Assembly: GCF_008831285.2 (NCBI RefSeq)
Contig: NC_045146.1
Coordinates: 12,787,289 to 12,851,288, forward strand
Length of the DNA stretch: 64,000 bases
Reading direction: 5' to 3'
DNA from: Nymphaea colorata
Taxonomy: Eukaryota; Streptophyta; Magnoliopsida; Nymphaeales; Nymphaeaceae
Shown here: one piece after another, positions 62,151-64,000 of the stretch
Layout: every line of letters begins with the position of its first letter
Numbering within the stretch: the stretch's first letter is position 1
Notes under the pieces: model-generated
Told to the model about the DNA's origin: nothing
Database searches by the model: none
What the model saw: the letters and a program-made list of their open reading frames with translations, nothing else
Position numbers and translations under genes: made by a program

Positions 62151-64000
62151 TTCCGCTCCCCCTGTCTCTCTTCCTCTCTCAATCGCAAATTCACAACGTT
62201 CTTGGTGGCTTTGTACAACTTGGTATCGTCCGCCGGCTGTTTCTTGATTGGAAGGACGATTCTTGATTGGAGAAAGGAAACGATGACTCAGAAAGATGGT
62301 AAAAGGACAAGTGGGTCTTGAGATCGAGACAGTCTGTTATCTCGTTGTTGGTGGGAGAGGCGAACCGGAAAAGAAATCGAAGGATTTGAACTGGTTGGGC
62401 TTGGCAAACGCGTCTTCTCCAGGTGTGGTTGCATTCATCATATATGTCAACGGAGGAAGGCGGACTCTCTTGGGTTCACGTGTTGACTGTGGAACTTGGG
62501 AATTGGGAATTTGATTCTTCGTTTGGTGTTCGCTACGACCTTTCCAGTGAATTCTCGTAGGAAACTTTAGTTTTAAGGCCCTGCCTGTTTGGAGAATTGA
62601 CGTCGCCTTATTTGGTTGAAAATGTAAAGCATACTCATGGTGAGGAACCTTCCTAGAGCGAAATAAACGGTCACAGATCCAGCTTTTACCGAGTTTGATT
62701 TATTCCAATTTGCAATCGGACTTGTTGCTTAAGGATTCGGATTTGAACTTTATTTTTTAACTGAACTCAAACTCAGATCTCACTAACATAGAGGGGTGTT
62801 CGAGTGGCTGATGGAATAAAATACTCCTATTGCTCACCTAGACAGTGTTGTCCTAAAATCCCTCCATAGTTGTTTCCTACTTACTTCCGAAAAATAAGTT
62901 TGTGGTTGCCTCAATCACAAGGAATTCACTCCGCAATTACCTCTCTAACAGTGCAAAACTTTTAACGGAAAAGCGCTTATACTTTGAGAAAAGTCACATG
63001 GACACATGCTTGTTCGTTCTTTCCGAAAGAGAACAGAGAAAAAACAAGGGCGTGCATGAACAATTTATCCTCAGCTTGTTTACTGCACGGCTCCAATTCA
63101 CGGACAAAACTACAAGCAAATGGGTCTCATAATATATGATCAAATTGAATAAGAACAGTTCTTTTCCACGCGTTTGTTGGAAAAGAAATCATGTTCATAC
63201 ATTTGTCAGATGATATTCAGAACAAGATGGTAGCAGTACAAGTAGATCAAAAAGGAAAATTGTTCTTATCCTCTCGTTTCTCTTTAGAGGTGTCATTGCG
63301 CTAACCAACGGAAACAGCAGTATGGCCTACTTAATGAAGAAAAACAAGCGTCGCAAACAACAGGAGTTATGTATTGGTGTCACGAGAGATTCATTTGGTT
63401 CAACGAAACAGGGACCTTACGTCAGTCTATGATTACAACCATGTCAAATGGTCTGATTCAAGATCAAAGAAGGATGTCGGATATTACATGGATCTTAAAA
63501 TCTGAGAATCAATGATAAAAACTAAGGCAATCAATACCTCTTTAATGCATGTATAAACAATTTAATATTTTCTCAAAGAATTGATGTGGGCGGAGTTTAT
63601 GCTGCTATATGCTGCAGATGATTTAAAAATTAATGTCACTAAAAAAACGGCTTTCATATGATTGTTTATGATGTAGCAGCCATGTTTTTAGCAACAATCA
63701 ATGGTACTTTTAATGCCAGATTTTTTTTTAAATTTTTAACCATCCAACATAAGGCAGCACAGGATTCTTGTTGGTGTGAGTACCAAGATAGATAAATTCA
63801 TTCTACTGTAGATAAAACAGCTTCCCTACCACATGATCAACAACTTGAATCTCTTGTTAAGTCATTAACCTTGGTGAGAGGTTCTTGGAATAACTATCCT
63901 CATAACACATCCAAAAAACACCAAAATACATGAGGTGATTGTGGATATTATTTCTAGATCTAACAATCAAACGCTAAATATAGCTATATCATGTTTCTTT
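62151..64000. other. Upstream flank of third FMO; no further gene
   Basis: The first 300 bp are CT-rich leader and promoter sequence of the FMO relic. The rest to the window end shows no recognisable coding region, RNA gene or element. Confidence 0.5.

Overview
This window is nuclear DNA of a flowering plant. The evidence is intron-rich genes with GT-AG introns, plant-only families (NIP5;1/NIP6;1-type aquaporins, FMO1-like monooxygenases, plastid HISN1), a miniature LTR retroelement primed by plant initiator-Met tRNA, hAT-like MITEs, and long (TA)n and (CT)n tracts. I cannot place the species further. Every supported gene is on the minus strand.

Layout, left to right. 0.7-1.3 kb: a TRIM-type miniature LTR element with a decayed third terminal repeat. 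1.7-6.7 kb: an 11-exon M14 zinc carboxypeptidase, rebuilt completely (399 aa). 8.2-11.8 kb: the CHCH-domain core of MIA40, the import oxidoreductase of the mitochondrial intermembrane space; its 5' exons are unresolved. 14.5-17.2 and 18.3-21.9 kb: two intact tandem FMO genes with identical five-exon structure (520 and 521 aa), duplicated together with their promoters. A 42-bp-arm hairpin lies about 1 kb upstream of the second copy. 24.2-25.8 and 27.7-32.1 kb: two tandem NIP aquaporins (281 and 300 aa) with NPA/NPV motifs. The second has a hAT MITE with a perfect 8-bp target duplication in intron 3 and a plastid-like GC-rich segment in intron 1. 32-44.8 kb: a gene-poor, AT-rich stretch with long (TA)n tracts, a MITE, and an apparently intronless decayed coding region at 41.5-42.9 kb. 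44.8-50.5 kb: HISN1, ATP phosphoribosyltransferase, rebuilt as 11 exons (405 aa). 53.1 and 54.5 kb: a tandem pair of tiny secreted six-cysteine peptides. 57.2-62.2 kb: a third, divergent FMO that looks like a pseudogene.

Functionally this is a mixed plant neighbourhood and not one pathway. Histidine synthesis and mitochondrial oxidative folding are housekeeping. The FMO pair plus relic, the NIP pair and the cysteine-rich pair show repeated local duplication followed by divergence. Exon boundaries come from reading frame, splice consensus and remembered family sequences; none was checked against transcripts or databases.
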